The notes beneath the pieces are model-generated. The model was given only the letters and a program-made list of their open reading frames with translations, was not told where the DNA came from and made no database searches. Positions 1-8,783 of a DNA stretch of 64,000 nucleotides are shown here, piece after piece (the stretch's first letter is position 1; each line of letters opens with the position of its first letter). Both the position numbers and the translations under genes were made by a program. Source of the stretch: G958296245 sp965262055 (GTDB lineage Bacteria > Chloroflexota > Dehalococcoidia > Lucifugimonadales > G958296245); NCBI GenBank assembly GCA_965262055.1, contig CBDHEI010000002.1:1612001-1676000 (forward strand), in the 5' to 3' direction.

Positions 1-2
1 AG

Positions 3-173
3 AAGCACAAATCATCGATCAGGGCGAAGGTGGAGCATCCGTTCCTGTACGTGAAGCGGCACTTTGGGTACGCCAAGGTCCGGTACCGGGGGCTGGCTAA
101 GAACACGCAACGACTGATGTTACTGCTTGGGCTGACCAACCTGATAACGGCAGATCGATATATGGTGGCTTGA
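3..173 (+). pseudogene. IS5-family transposase, C-terminal end (cut by window edge)
   Basis: The open frame from the window edge to TGA at 171-173 gives 56 residues. They include the pattern KSSIRAKVEHPF, then KRHFGYAKVRYRGLAKN, then a leucine-rich tail. This matches the well-known C-terminus of IS5-group DDE transposases, where the E of the catalytic triad sits in the VEHPF segment. The 5' part lies outside the window, so I cannot say whether the element is intact. No terminal inverted repeat could be recognised downstream. Confidence 0.8.
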
Positions 174-539
174 CGTGGGCGAAGTGCGCCCAAATCAGAG
201 ATATGTGCGACGAGACGCCCCGGCAGAGCCGTTTAGGGCAACGGCAGCATCAATCGGCATGCAATAGAAGAGCGGACATCCCTGTCAATACCCCTTCTGT
301 ACACCCCATACAGCTTACACGAAGTTGTTCAGAGGTTCCCTAGCTTGCTTCCGCCCTTGGCGAGAAGGGGAGATGTCAAGGCCCACAGTCTCAATCTTGG
401 AGTGTGTCCACGAGGCAACGGACGCAGTGAGGGTGGCCCCCACCCCACGGAACTGGGTTCCCCATGCTGTTCCGGGGACTCTTTGCTTGTGCAGGACACT
501 TTGGTATAACCTCTAGCGCAGACACCTAGGAGCTGGGCC
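174..539. other. Non-coding gap between transposase tail and fabF
   Basis: About 366 bases with no credible gene. The short open frames here lack a ribosome-binding site and resemble nothing known. It presumably holds the right end of the IS5-type element and the fabF promoter. Confidence 0.5.
483..510 (+). promoter_or_regulatory. Possible fabF promoter
   Basis: TTGCTT (483-488) and TATAAC (505-510) are separated by 16 bases and lie about 30 bases before the fabF start. Both boxes are one to two bases from the sigma-70 consensus. Prediction by eye only. Confidence 0.4.
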
Positions 540-1781
540 ATGAAGAGACGTGTGGTGGTAACAGGGATCGGACTCGTTAGCCCGGTCGGACTCACCCGTG
601 AGGAGACGTGGGGGAGCCTTCTTGCCGGGGAGTCGGGCATCGACCGCATATCGACGTTCGACGCGGAGGAGCTTGAGACCACCATCGCCGGCGAGGTGAA
701 GGGGTTCGACCCCACCAGCTACGTCGGCCGCAAAGAAGCCCGGCGCATGGACCGTTTCGTCCAGTTTGCCGTGGCCGCTACCCTCGAGGCGATGGAGCAG
801 GCGTCCCTGAAGGTGAACGACGGCAACAGCGAGCGTGTCGCAGTCATCATCTCCAGCGGCATCGGGGGCATAATCACGCTGTCGGAACAGATCGGCGTGA
901 TGGACAGCCGGGGCGCTTCCAGGGTGAGCCCTTTTCTCGTGCCCATGATGCTGCCGGACATGGCGTCCGGGCAGGTCTCGATGCTAGTTGGGGCCAAGGG
1001 CCCCAACTTCGCAACGGTCTCGGCGTGCTCCAGCGGCGCGGATGCCGTCGGCAACGCCTTCGAGCTGGTGCGCCGAGGGACCGCGGAGATTGCTCTGACC
1101 GGCGGCGCGGAGGCGGCCATATGCCCCATCGGGGTCGCCGGCTTCAACGCCTGCAAGGCCCTCTCGAAGCGTAACGACGAGCCGGGCAGGGCCTCCAGGC
1201 CCTTCGACGCCGGCCGCGACGGCTTCGTGCTCGGTGAGGGTGCCGGCGTCTTGGTGCTGGAGAGCGCCGAGAGCGCGGCCGACCGTGGGGTGGAGCCCAT
1301 CGGGGAGATCGTCGGCTACGGCTCGACCGCCGACGCCCACCACATCACGCAGCCAGCCCCCGGCGGGGAGGGCGGGGCCCGCGCCATGAAGGCCGCGCTG
1401 GAACAGGCCGGCCTGCAGTCCGGCGATGTCGATTACGTCAATGCCCACGGCACCTCCACCCCCCTCAATGACAAGTACGAGACGATGGCAATGAAGGCCG
1501 TCTTCCACGAGCGCGCATACGAAGTGCCCATCAGCTCCACCAAGTCGATGACGGGACACTTGCTCGGCGCCGGAGGCTCCCTAGAGGCCGGGATCACGGT
1601 CCTTGCGATCCGGGACGGCGCCCTGCCGCCCACGATCAACCTGGAGGAGAGCGACCCGGACTGCGACCTGGACTACACCCCCAACAGCGCACGGGAGCGC
1701 GCCGTCAAAGTCGCTATGAGCAACTCGTTCGGCTTCGGCGGCCACAATGCCAGCCTCGTCTTCCGGGAGTTCCAGCAGTAG
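540..1781 (+). CDS. fabF: Beta-ketoacyl-ACP synthase II
   Basis: Condenses malonyl-ACP with acyl-ACP in the elongation cycle of type II fatty-acid synthesis in the cytoplasm. The 413-residue length is the family norm. The Cys-His-His triad is complete: Cys163 in VSACSSGA, His303 in NAHGTSTPLND and His340 in SMTGHLLGAGG, at the same numbers as in E. coli FabF. The ATG start has AGGAG at 528-532, seven bases upstream. It follows an IS5-type remnant and precedes recJ. No acpP or other fab gene is adjacent, so it seems detached from the usual fab cluster. Confidence 0.97.
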   Translation: MKRRVVVTGIGLVSPVGLTREETWGSLLAGESGIDRISTFDAEELETTIAGEVKGFDPTSYVGRKEARRMDRFVQFAVAATLEAMEQASLKVNDGNSERVAVIISSGIGGIITLSEQIGVMDSRGASRVSPFLVPMMLPDMASGQVSMLVGAKGPNFATVSACSSGADAVGNAFELVRRGTAEIALTGGAEAAICPIGVAGFNACKALSKRNDEPGRASRPFDAGRDGFVLGEGAGVLVLESAESAADRGVEPIGEIVGYGSTADAHHITQPAPGGEGGARAMKAALEQAGLQSGDVDYVNAHGTSTPLNDKYETMAMKAVFHERAYEVPISSTKSMTGHLLGAGGSLEAGITVLAIRDGALPPTINLEESDPDCDLDYTPNSARERAVKVAMSNSFGFGGHNASLVFREFQQ

Positions 1782-1864
1782 CAGCGACCACGGCCGTCCA
1801 TACCGATTCTAATCCCAAGCCCTGGATACCCCTTCCGGTCCCGCCTCCGGGGTTTGCGGAGACC

Positions 1865-3478
1865 TTGGGCCGTTCACAGTTCCAAGCGCACATCCTCTAC
1901 AACCGCGGCATCAGGTCGCCCGGAGAGCTCGAGTCCTACCTCGCCGCCGATTCTCGCCTTTCGAACGACCCGTTCATGCTCCCGGACATGGAGAGGGCGG
2001 TCGCGCGGCTCCGCCGGGCAGTGGAAACGCGTGAGCTGGTCGCGGTATTCGGCGACTTCGACGCCGACGGCCTCACGGGCACCGCGTTGCTGGTCGAGGC
2101 GCTGCGCGAGCTGGATTGCCCGGTCACCTCTTACTTGCCTGATCGTGTAAGGGAGGGCCACGGCCTGAATCCCGGCGCCATAGACGCCCTCGACGCTCGC
2201 GGTGTCAAGCTCGTGGTCACCGTAGATTGCGGCGTGGGCTCGCGCGAGGAGATCGCGCTGGCCGCCTCGCGGGGAATCGATACCGTCGTCACCGACCACC
2301 ACATCCCGCCGCCCGCCCTTCCTGAGGCGGCCGCGATCGTGGACCCCAACCTTGGCGAGTCGATGTACCCCTTCGACGGCCTAACCGGCGTGGGGCTTGC
2401 GTTCAAGCTGGTCGAGGCGCTGTGGACCGAGTTGGGACGCCCCCGCCCGGAGCACCTGCTGGACCTGGTGGCCCTCGGCACGGTTGCGGACGTTGGCCGT
2501 CTTCACGGCGAGAACCGCTACTTCGTCAAGAGAGGCCTCGAGATCATCAACCGGTCGCCCAGGCCGGGGCTGGAAGCGCTAATCGCCAGATCTAGGCTTG
2601 AGCCCGGAAAGATCGATGTCGAGGGGCTCTCCTTTCAGCTGATACCGCGCCTGAACGCCGCAGGCAGACTCGGCGACTCCTCGGACAGCCTCCGGCTGCT
2701 GACGGCCGCCAGTCTCGACGAGGCCGGGCCGATGGTGGAAGGGATCGAGAAGCAAAACAATCAGCGCCGCCGGTTGGCCGCCGAGGCCGCCTCGGAGGCC
2801 CTGGAGCAGGTGGAGGCCCTGGACGCGGTCCCGCCCTTGATCATGGTGAAGAGGGAGGGCTGGCACCCAGGCATCCTGGGGCTCATCGCGGCCCGGATGG
2901 TGGATACCTATGGCCGCCCTTCGATAGCCGTGTCCGTCGGGCCTGATCTCTCACGCGCCAGCGCCCGCAGCGTCCCCCGCTTCGACATGGAGCACGCGCT
3001 TCGGCTGAGCGAGGGGCTACTGGAAAGGTTCGGAGGTCACCCGCAGGCGGCAGGCTTCACGGTGGCTACGCCAATGCTGGCCGAGCTGGAGGAGAGGCTG
3101 CTCGCCACGGCCAGCGAGCGGATGGACGGCGACCTGCCGTCTCCGAGCCTCGGGTTCGACTGCGAGATCTCCCCCGCGCTGCTCGGCGAACCCACCATGA
3201 GCTTCATCGACTCGCTGAGGCCCTTTGGCGCCGGCAACCCTGAGCCCGTGTTCCTGACCCGCAGAGCGAGGGTCGTGGAGGCGAGGCGGGTGGGGAAAAC
3301 CGAGGCACACCTCAGGCTGCGCGTGGTCCACGGCGGAAAAGGCTGGACAGCGGTCGCCTTCAACCGGGGAGACGCGCCCGTCGGTACGGGAGACCGTGTA
3401 GACCTCGTCTACAACGCCCGGATCAACGAGTGGAACGGCTCCAGCAACGTCGAGCTGTACGTGCTGGACCTCAGGTAA
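1865..3478 (+). CDS. recJ: Single-stranded-DNA-specific exonuclease RecJ
   Basis: A 5'-3' exonuclease for single-stranded DNA, used in RecF-type recombination and mismatch or base-excision repair. DHH phosphoesterase motifs are present: DFDADG at residues 64-69, DCG at 121-123 and VVTDHH ending at 146. The DHHA1 motif GGHPQAAG lies near residue 390, followed by a C-terminal OB-like region. At 537 residues it is slightly short for RecJ. The start is uncertain: TTG 1865 is the only usable start codon, yet the frame stays open upstream and 1811-1864 encode NPKPWIPLPVPPPGF, resembling the usual RecJ N-terminus. A non-standard start or a mutated start codon is possible. Confidence 0.93.
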   Translation: MGRSQFQAHILYNRGIRSPGELESYLAADSRLSNDPFMLPDMERAVARLRRAVETRELVAVFGDFDADGLTGTALLVEALRELDCPVTSYLPDRVREGHGLNPGAIDALDARGVKLVVTVDCGVGSREEIALAASRGIDTVVTDHHIPPPALPEAAAIVDPNLGESMYPFDGLTGVGLAFKLVEALWTELGRPRPEHLLDLVALGTVADVGRLHGENRYFVKRGLEIINRSPRPGLEALIARSRLEPGKIDVEGLSFQLIPRLNAAGRLGDSSDSLRLLTAASLDEAGPMVEGIEKQNNQRRRLAAEAASEALEQVEALDAVPPLIMVKREGWHPGILGLIAARMVDTYGRPSIAVSVGPDLSRASARSVPRFDMEHALRLSEGLLERFGGHPQAAGFTVATPMLAELEERLLATASERMDGDLPSPSLGFDCEISPALLGEPTMSFIDSLRPFGAGNPEPVFLTRRARVVEARRVGKTEAHLRLRVVHGGKGWTAVAFNRGDAPVGTGDRVDLVYNARINEWNGSSNVELYVLDLR

Positions 3479-3491
3479 CCGCCCGCTGCTC

Positions 3492-4370
3492 CTAGCGTTG
3501 GCGGCGGCGCCTCTGCGCCCGCGTCCCATGCTTTACCGGGACGCCCTCTGCCTTGGCCATGGGCCTGGCTTTGGCTATCAACAGCGGTATTGTGACCATC
3601 AGAACGGCAAGCGCGATGAAGTGGGCCTCCTGCATGCCCAGAGCCCAGGTGCGGTCCTGCCTGAAGAAGGTGATGACGAACCGGCCCACGGAGTACAGCG
3701 CCAGGTACAGCGCGAACAGCATGCCGTCTGGCTTCAGACGCCCCCTGAGCTGCCAGACGATTGCTAGCGAGATCGTGTTCCACAGGATCTCGTATAGGAT
3801 CACCGGGTGCGCGGCGGCGCCCACGCCATCGGGCGTAATGTAGCCGTTGGCGCAGTATCTCGGCCCCGCCAGCGTGTCCGGGTGGGTCCAGACGAAGCCC
3901 AGGAAGGAGTCCAAGGCCCTGGCGCAGTGCTCGCCGTTGACGATGTCGCCGAGCCGGCCGATAGTCTGGCCGATGAGTGCGGCGGGGGCGGCAAGGTCGG
4001 CTATTGCGCCGACCGGCTGCTTCATTATCGCGGCAGACGCCGCGCCCCCTACGAACCCGCCCAGCACCCCGCCCCAGAGGCCGATGCCTCCACTCCAGAT
4101 TGCGAGCATCTGACCGGGGTCTCTGCTGTACACATCAGCCCAGTTGTCGACGACGTGGACCAGCCGCGCCCCTATGATGCCCCCGATGATGACCCAGATC
4201 GCTATCGTGTATATGGCGTCGGGGTCCAAGCCCCTGAGCGGCGCCCATCGCCCCACGAGCACCACGCCTATGGCCACGGCGATGAAGGACAGGAAGCCGT
4301 GCCAGCTCAGCACCAGCGTGGTGAAGAGCTCCTGGGAGAACATGTTCGGCCCGGCAGCTATCTCGATCAT
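3492..4370 (-). CDS. lgt: Prolipoprotein diacylglyceryl transferase
   Basis: Membrane enzyme that moves diacylglycerol from phosphatidylglycerol onto the lipobox cysteine of prolipoproteins, the first step of lipoprotein maturation. It has several hydrophobic helices, a GARLVHVV segment with a His near residue 72, and the Lgt signature region GRLGDIVNGE at about 138-147. A conserved R-x-D segment lies in the later helices. I chose ATG 4370 because GGAG lies five bases before it; the GTG at 4394 has no such site. The 292 residues fit the family, and the C-terminal tail is basic. It presumably processes the lipoprotein encoded at 29.7 kb, among others. It converges on recJ with a 13-base gap. 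Confidence 0.92.
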   Translation of the reverse strand: MIEIAAGPNMFSQELFTTLVLSWHGFLSFIAVAIGVVLVGRWAPLRGLDPDAIYTIAIWVIIGGIIGARLVHVVDNWADVYSRDPGQMLAIWSGGIGLWGGVLGGFVGGAASAAIMKQPVGAIADLAAPAALIGQTIGRLGDIVNGEHCARALDSFLGFVWTHPDTLAGPRYCANGYITPDGVGAAAHPVILYEILWNTISLAIVWQLRGRLKPDGMLFALYLALYSVGRFVITFFRQDRTWALGMQEAHFIALAVLMVTIPLLIAKARPMAKAEGVPVKHGTRAQRRRRQR

Positions 4371-4525
4371 CCTGACTCCATGCGCCGGTCGCACACGCGC
4401 GGCGGAAGAGGTTGCTGGGACTAGGGGCGTCTTTAAGGCCCCGTGGGATTATAGGGCAAAGCCCAGCCGCCGGGCCAGCCGGCCCGGAGAGAGGCACCAC
4501 GGCGTCTCGCTGCCGTTAAGCCTGC

Positions 4526-5212
4526 CTAGGTGGACATGCTCAGCTCATCTACGTGGACGAATATGTCTGCAACGTAGTCGCTCAGGCGATGCCGAGCGGG
4601 TAGGCCAAGCACTCCCTTGGCCACCGACACCGCGGCCTTCCATTCCCGGGCAGTCTGTGGCCCATCGACAGCCTTGTCTCCAATAAAGTAGACGAACAGC
4701 AGGTACGCCGGGACCTGGTTCAACTCTCGCAGTAGATATAGGTGGGAGATGCGATTCGCATATTGATATAGCTGGCCAGTCCAATCAATGCTGGTATCCA
4801 CTCGCAGGAATTGTTGGACTTGCCTCAAACTGCCGTCAATTAGCGCCATCGACGAAGGGGAAGTCGCGCCACTGGCGGGGGATACGAGCTCAGGGATGTT
4901 GGCTTTGGCTTCAACAAGGAGCACGGTGCCTCGGTTGGTACGGCCTAATGCGTCCCATTGAGGCCCGGACCTGGGCCAAAACTCGCGTAGGGGCCGGTGG
5001 TTGAGGTCCAAGCCGAGACGCCCAAGAAACGCGGCATCTCTATACTCTGCGTATTGGTCGTTGGCTAAGGGAGAGACCCACTCGATAGCCTCATCCGGTC
5101 TCAGTCGGCAGCTTTCTTCCACCCGCCGGTCTAGGAGGCCAGCGTGTTGGTTGACCAACACCTGAATCCATTTCAGGCTTCCCCGTGTCCCTGGCGGCTG
5201 AACGGCTCTCAT
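4526..5212 (-). CDS. Conserved hypothetical, PD-(D/E)XK nuclease-like
   Basis: 228 residues with no signal peptide or membrane segment. The central segment PQWDALGRTNRGTVLLVEAKAN has the spacing of a PD-(D/E)XK core: Asp in a WDA turn, then Glu-Ala-Lys at the end of a hydrophobic strand. This suggests a restriction-type or repair nuclease fold, but the match is by motif only. No partner methylase or helicase is nearby. It lies between lgt and a metallo-hydrolase, both on the same strand, with gaps too large to prove an operon. It could equally be a nuclease-fold protein without catalytic activity. Confidence 0.7.
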   Translation of the reverse strand: MRAVQPPGTRGSLKWIQVLVNQHAGLLDRRVEESCRLRPDEAIEWVSPLANDQYAEYRDAAFLGRLGLDLNHRPLREFWPRSGPQWDALGRTNRGTVLLVEAKANIPELVSPASGATSPSSMALIDGSLRQVQQFLRVDTSIDWTGQLYQYANRISHLYLLRELNQVPAYLLFVYFIGDKAVDGPQTAREWKAAVSVAKGVLGLPARHRLSDYVADIFVHVDELSMST

Positions 5213-5272
5213 AGCTGGATGCAGTTCCAGTTGCCGTCAGCGGCCCGCCGCGGTCGATCGCCCCGCAGCCTG

Positions 5273-6109
5273 CTAGATCTCCACCGGCTGTAGTTGCGCC
5301 TTGCCGCCGCGCTGCTCTATGTAGCCCGCGCGCTGAGTGAGGGCGTGGCCGAAGACCAGCAGCCAGCCGCCTGAAACCGCCATCTCCAGCAGTTCCTGCT
5401 TCTCCTCCAGGGTCTCGTCCGGTGTCCGGTCGAAGGCCGCGATGTTTCGCAGCGGCAGGTGGAGCGGTGTGGGTATCAGGTCGCCAAGGTAGGCGATCCG
5501 CTCAGAGCCGGCTTCGAGCAGCACGACCTGGTGTCCGGCCGAGTGGCCGCCGGTCACCTTGACGCGCACCCCCGGCGCTATCTCCTGGTCCCCGTCAAGC
5601 AGATCGAGCATCCCGGCATCCTGCAGGGGGACGAAATCGTCCTCGTTGTAGGCGCCCCTGCTGCGCTCGTGCTGCCCGGTGGCCTCTTCCAGGGCCTTGG
5701 CCTGGACCATGTACTTGGCCTTGGGGAACACGGGCACGGCGCTGCCGGATCGGTCCAGCTTCGTGCAGCCGCCGGCGTGGTCGAAGTGGAGATGCGTCAG
5801 CAGCACGACGTCGATGTCCCGGGGCGAGAGACCGTGCGTCTTCAGCCCCTTGGTTAGCTTGTTGCCGTTGAGGCCGTACTGGTCGCGGTACCTGTCCGTC
5901 CTTTTCGAGCCGGCACCCGTGTCCACCAGGATGTTGGTTTCCTGGGTCTGTATGAGCAGGCAGTTGAGCCCCATGCGTATGCGGTTCTTGCGGTCCGGCT
6001 TGGTCAGCACTTCCCACTCGGCCCGTGGCACCTGCCCAAAGGACGCGCCCCCATCGAGGAGGATGGTGCCGTCGCTCACAACGTCTACGGAAGTTGAGCC
6101 GAGCTGCAT
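5273..6109 (-). CDS. MBL-fold metallo-hydrolase
   Basis: Metallo-beta-lactamase-fold hydrolase of 278 residues, presumably cytoplasmic as no signal peptide is seen. The dinuclear zinc motif HLHFDHAGG lies at residues 106-114, with further ligands in GGHSAGH (187-193), the LGD aspartate (210) and GHA (254-256). This set fits the quorum-lactonase/general esterase branch of the family, but the substrate cannot be read from sequence. The ATG start is preceded by GGGAG. It is transcribed away from ruvB. Confidence 0.9.
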   Translation of the reverse strand: MQLGSTSVDVVSDGTILLDGGASFGQVPRAEWEVLTKPDRKNRIRMGLNCLLIQTQETNILVDTGAGSKRTDRYRDQYGLNGNKLTKGLKTHGLSPRDIDVVLLTHLHFDHAGGCTKLDRSGSAVPVFPKAKYMVQAKALEEATGQHERSRGAYNEDDFVPLQDAGMLDLLDGDQEIAPGVRVKVTGGHSAGHQVVLLEAGSERIAYLGDLIPTPLHLPLRNIAAFDRTPDETLEEKQELLEMAVSGGWLLVFGHALTQRAGYIEQRGGKAQLQPVEI

Positions 6110-6410
6110 AGATTAAACTCCCTCGACTCTGGACAGCCCTCTACGGGCAGACTGCAGCGCCCCAACGCGAGCAGCGAGCCGGAAACGTACTCTGGATGGG
6201 CGCCGGGTGCGATCTGCTGGGCGCCCTACTCCACCCGGCGTCGCCGTATGACTGAACATATGGCCACAGTTCCCCTTTGTCAAGCACTTTTTGGGTCATG
6301 AAATCGCGAGCGTACATGCCGCGAATTTGGCAGCTTGGCCGGACGGATGTTCTTTGATACACTTGGGACGCCCGCGCCGGAATGGATATCGTCTCTACCG
6401 GGGAGGCCAA
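6110..6410. other. Divergent intergenic region before ruvB
   Basis: About 300 bases between the divergent MBL gene and ruvB. The ruvB frame is open back to 6291, but that stretch has no family similarity and ruvB has a well-placed start at 6411. It should contain both promoters. I found no convincing paired -35/-10 boxes. Confidence 0.4.
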
Positions 6411-7442
6411 GTGGAACAGCGCGTCGTTTCGGGCGTCCGCCAGCAGGACGACGACACACTCGACAGCAACCTGCGCCCTCGCAGGCTGCGAGACTATGTG
6501 GGCCAGGACCGGCTGAAGGCCAACCTGGAGATCGCAATCGAGGCGTCGAAGCAGCGCAGCGAGGCGCTCGACCACCTGCTGTTGTACGGGCCGCCCGGGC
6601 TGGGCAAGACGACGCTGGCCAACATCGTAGCCAACGAGATGGACGCCTCCATCAAGATCACCTCCGGCCCCGCGATAGAGCGCCCCGGCGACATGGTCTC
6701 CATCCTGACCCGGATGCAGCCCCAGGAAGTCCTGTTCATCGATGAGGTGCACAGGCTGAGCCGGGTGGTAGAAGAGGTGCTGTACGGGGCCATGGAGGAC
6801 TTCGTCGTCTCGTGGGTGATAGACAAGGGGCTTAAGGCGCGCAGCATCAATCTGTCCATCCAGCCGTTCACACTGGTCGGGGCCACGACCCGGTACGGCA
6901 TGGTCAGCTCGCCCCTACGCGACAGGTTCGGCATGACCCACCGACTGGACTTCTACGACGATAAGGCGATGGAGACGATCGTGGAGAGGTCGGCTCGAAT
7001 TCTCGAGATCGACGCCGACCAGGAGGGCATGGCCGAGGTCGCCCGGAGGGCCAGGGGCACCCCGAGGGTCGCCAACCGCCTGCTCAAGCGGGTGCGCGAC
7101 TACGCGCAAGTGATGGCTGACAACGTGGTGACGGGAGACATCGCCCGTGAGGCGCTGGCGAGGCTGGAGGTGGACGCCCTGGGCCTGGACGACGTAGACC
7201 ACATGGTGCTCCGGTCGATCATCGACAAGTTCGACGGCGGGCCGGTGGGCGTCGAGACGCTGGCGGCCGCCACCAGCGAAGAGGCCGACACGATCATGGA
7301 CGTGTACGAGCCATACCTGCTCCAGATCGGCTTCCTGGACCGCACCCGGCGCGGACGCGTGGCGACACGGCGGGCCTACGAGCACATGGGCACCCCCTAT
7401 CCCGCCGCGGAGGCGGGACCTCCGCAGGGAAACCTCTTCTAG
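6411..7442 (+). CDS. ruvB: Holliday junction branch migration ATPase RuvB
   Basis: AAA+ motor that drives branch migration of Holliday junctions together with RuvA. The 343 residues contain Walker A GPPGLGKT (60-67), Walker B DEVH (111-114), sensor GATTR (157-161), the arginine-finger segment SSPLRDRFG (166-174) and the C-terminal winged-helix domain. The GTG at 6411 is preferred because GGGAGG (6401-6406) precedes it and the protein then begins at the usual RuvB N-terminus. ruvA and ruvC are not in the window. Confidence 0.97.
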   Translation: MEQRVVSGVRQQDDDTLDSNLRPRRLRDYVGQDRLKANLEIAIEASKQRSEALDHLLLYGPPGLGKTTLANIVANEMDASIKITSGPAIERPGDMVSILTRMQPQEVLFIDEVHRLSRVVEEVLYGAMEDFVVSWVIDKGLKARSINLSIQPFTLVGATTRYGMVSSPLRDRFGMTHRLDFYDDKAMETIVERSARILEIDADQEGMAEVARRARGTPRVANRLLKRVRDYAQVMADNVVTGDIAREALARLEVDALGLDDVDHMVLRSIIDKFDGGPVGVETLAAATSEEADTIMDVYEPYLLQIGFLDRTRRGRVATRRAYEHMGTPYPAAEAGPPQGNLF

Positions 7443-7471
7443 CGCCCCACCTCGATAGTTGGAGGTATACG

Positions 7472-8149
7472 TTGGGCAGGACCGGGGTCAGCGGCTTGGT
7501 GTTCGACTTGGATAACACCCTGCTCGATAGAGAGGCCGCCTTCTTCAGGGTTGCCGAGGACTACTATGACGAGCATCTCCTCACCGTGGCCTCCGTGACG
7601 CGGGACGAGGCGGTCGCAATGATGGTCTGCTGGGACGGCGACGGCTATGTGGACCGGGAAGAGATGCTAATGAGGTGGCTCGGCGAGTGGCCCGACGCGG
7701 GCCTGGAAATGAAATCGCTGACGGCGTGGTACCGTTCGGCGATGGAGAGGCAGGTGAAGCCGGATGTGGAGGTCAACGCATTTCTCACCCAGCTCAACGA
7801 CAGGCGCGTGCCGTGGGGCATTGTCACCAATGGCAGGGCGAGCCAGCGCGCCAAGTGCAGGGCGGCAGGCTTGGACCGGCTCGCACCGTTCATCATCGTC
7901 TCCGAAGAGGCTGGATACAAGAAACCCGACCCGAGGATATTTCGGGACGCCCTAGTCGCAACCGGACTCACAGCACCAGGACAGATCGTGTTCGTGGGTG
8001 ACAACCCGGAGGCCGACATCGACGGGGCCAAGCGCTTCGGAATGAAGGCCGCCTGGATCAGGAGGGGTAGGCAGTACCCGGCAGATCTCCAAGCCCCCGA
8101 CCACGTCATAGACCACGTGACCGAGGTGCGGACCCTCGTGCCGGTGTAG
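7472..8149 (+). CDS. HAD-superfamily hydrolase
   Basis: Haloacid-dehalogenase-type phosphatase of 225 residues. Motif I DLDNT is at residues 12-16, motif II lies in IVTNGR, motif III lies in the KKPDP segment and motif IV is VGDNPEADIDGA, with a helical cap between motifs I and II. The TTG start has GGAGG six bases upstream. It follows ruvB by 29 bases on the same strand and may be co-transcribed. A small phosphorylated metabolite is the likely substrate, but it cannot be specified. Confidence 0.88.
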   Translation: MGRTGVSGLVFDLDNTLLDREAAFFRVAEDYYDEHLLTVASVTRDEAVAMMVCWDGDGYVDREEMLMRWLGEWPDAGLEMKSLTAWYRSAMERQVKPDVEVNAFLTQLNDRRVPWGIVTNGRASQRAKCRAAGLDRLAPFIIVSEEAGYKKPDPRIFRDALVATGLTAPGQIVFVGDNPEADIDGAKRFGMKAAWIRRGRQYPADLQAPDHVIDHVTEVRTLVPV

Positions 8150-8235
8150 CTAGGCTCTGCCGACTCGTGTGGGCCCTCTAGCACGCGCGGGCAAATTGGT
8201 TGCCTTCGATCCTGCAAAGCAACATTGCGGCAGAA

Positions 8236-8496
8236 CTAACGGTAGACGTCGCGGCGATGGCCGATCTTGATGATCGTCAGGACCATCCGCTGATCGTCGA
8301 CGGAGTAAATGATGCGATGTCGGCCTTGCCGGACCCTGTATTGTTCCAGGGTCGACAGCTTTTCGCATCCTCTAGGCCGCGGGTCGCCCGCAAGGCTCTC
8401 AATGCGGTCTACGATTCGGCGCCGGTCGCCTCTGTCCGCAAAAGCGTCGAGCTCTTTGGCTGCAGACCGCTTGATCCGTAGCCTATAACCTGCCAC
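8236..8496 (-). CDS. RelE/ParE-family toxin
   Basis: 86-residue basic protein of the RelE/ParE fold. It starts with a YRLRIKRSAAKEL segment, has the central LRG-like turn around GCEKLSTLEQYRVRQG, and ends with IIYSVDDQ and IKIGHRRDVYR. Such toxins are usually ribosome-dependent mRNA endonucleases or gyrase inhibitors. The C-terminal HRRDVYR favours the RelE mRNase branch. It overlaps the antitoxin gene upstream by 14 bases, typical of translational coupling in type II modules. Confidence 0.87.
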   Translation of the reverse strand: MAGYRLRIKRSAAKELDAFADRGDRRRIVDRIESLAGDPRPRGCEKLSTLEQYRVRQGRHRIIYSVDDQRMVLTIIKIGHRRDVYR

Positions 8497-8716
8497 GGCG
8501 GCGCAGGTTCTGGACTACGTCGCTGAAGGGGATGTCGGACTCGTCCTCACGCTCTTTGAAAGACGCCACATCTTCGAAGTCCTCGGCGAGGCTGGACCTG
8601 ACGGCCTCGTTCACTAGCTCGGAGACGGAACGGTCTGTCTCCGCCGACTTGAGCCGCAGGACCTTGTGAAGCTCCGCATCGAAGTAGACGGTTGCCCGTC
8701 TGTTCTGAGTGCCCAT
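8483..8716 (-). CDS. Ribbon-helix-helix antitoxin
   Basis: About 77 residues. The N-terminal strand RATVYFDAELHKVLRLKSAE and following helix fit a ribbon-helix-helix DNA-binding domain; the acidic C-terminal half would wrap the toxin. ATG 8716 is preferred over GTG 8722 because a TATAGT box ends six bases before it, placing transcription start on the ATG (a leaderless mRNA). An inverted repeat lies over the promoter, fitting autoregulation by the toxin-antitoxin complex. Confidence 0.85.
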   Translation of the reverse strand: MGTQNRRATVYFDAELHKVLRLKSAETDRSVSELVNEAVRSSLAEDFEDVASFKEREDESDIPFSDVVQNLRRRGRL

Positions 8717-8722
8717 GCCCAC

Positions 8723-8752
8723 ACTATAGAGCCAAAATGGCTATAGCGTCTA
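8723..8752 (-). promoter_or_regulatory. Toxin-antitoxin promoter with operator palindrome
   Basis: On the minus strand TAGACG (8752-8747) and TATAGT (8728-8723) are 18 bases apart. CTATAG occurs at 8724-8729 and again at 8741-8746, with inner arms GCC and GGC, forming an imperfect palindrome across the spacer and -10 box. Likely operator of the ribbon-helix-helix protein. Confidence 0.5.
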
Positions 8753-8783
8753 CCGGCTACGGTTCAGCTGCGCTTCGGGGCAT

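Noticed and set aside
325..516. 63-residue open frame before fabF
   Set aside because: No ribosome-binding site, no similarity, overlaps the likely fabF promoter.
8236..8722. A larger defence island around the toxin-antitoxin pair
   Set aside because: Neighbours are a HAD phosphatase and mutL, ordinary housekeeping genes; no restriction, CRISPR or other defence component.
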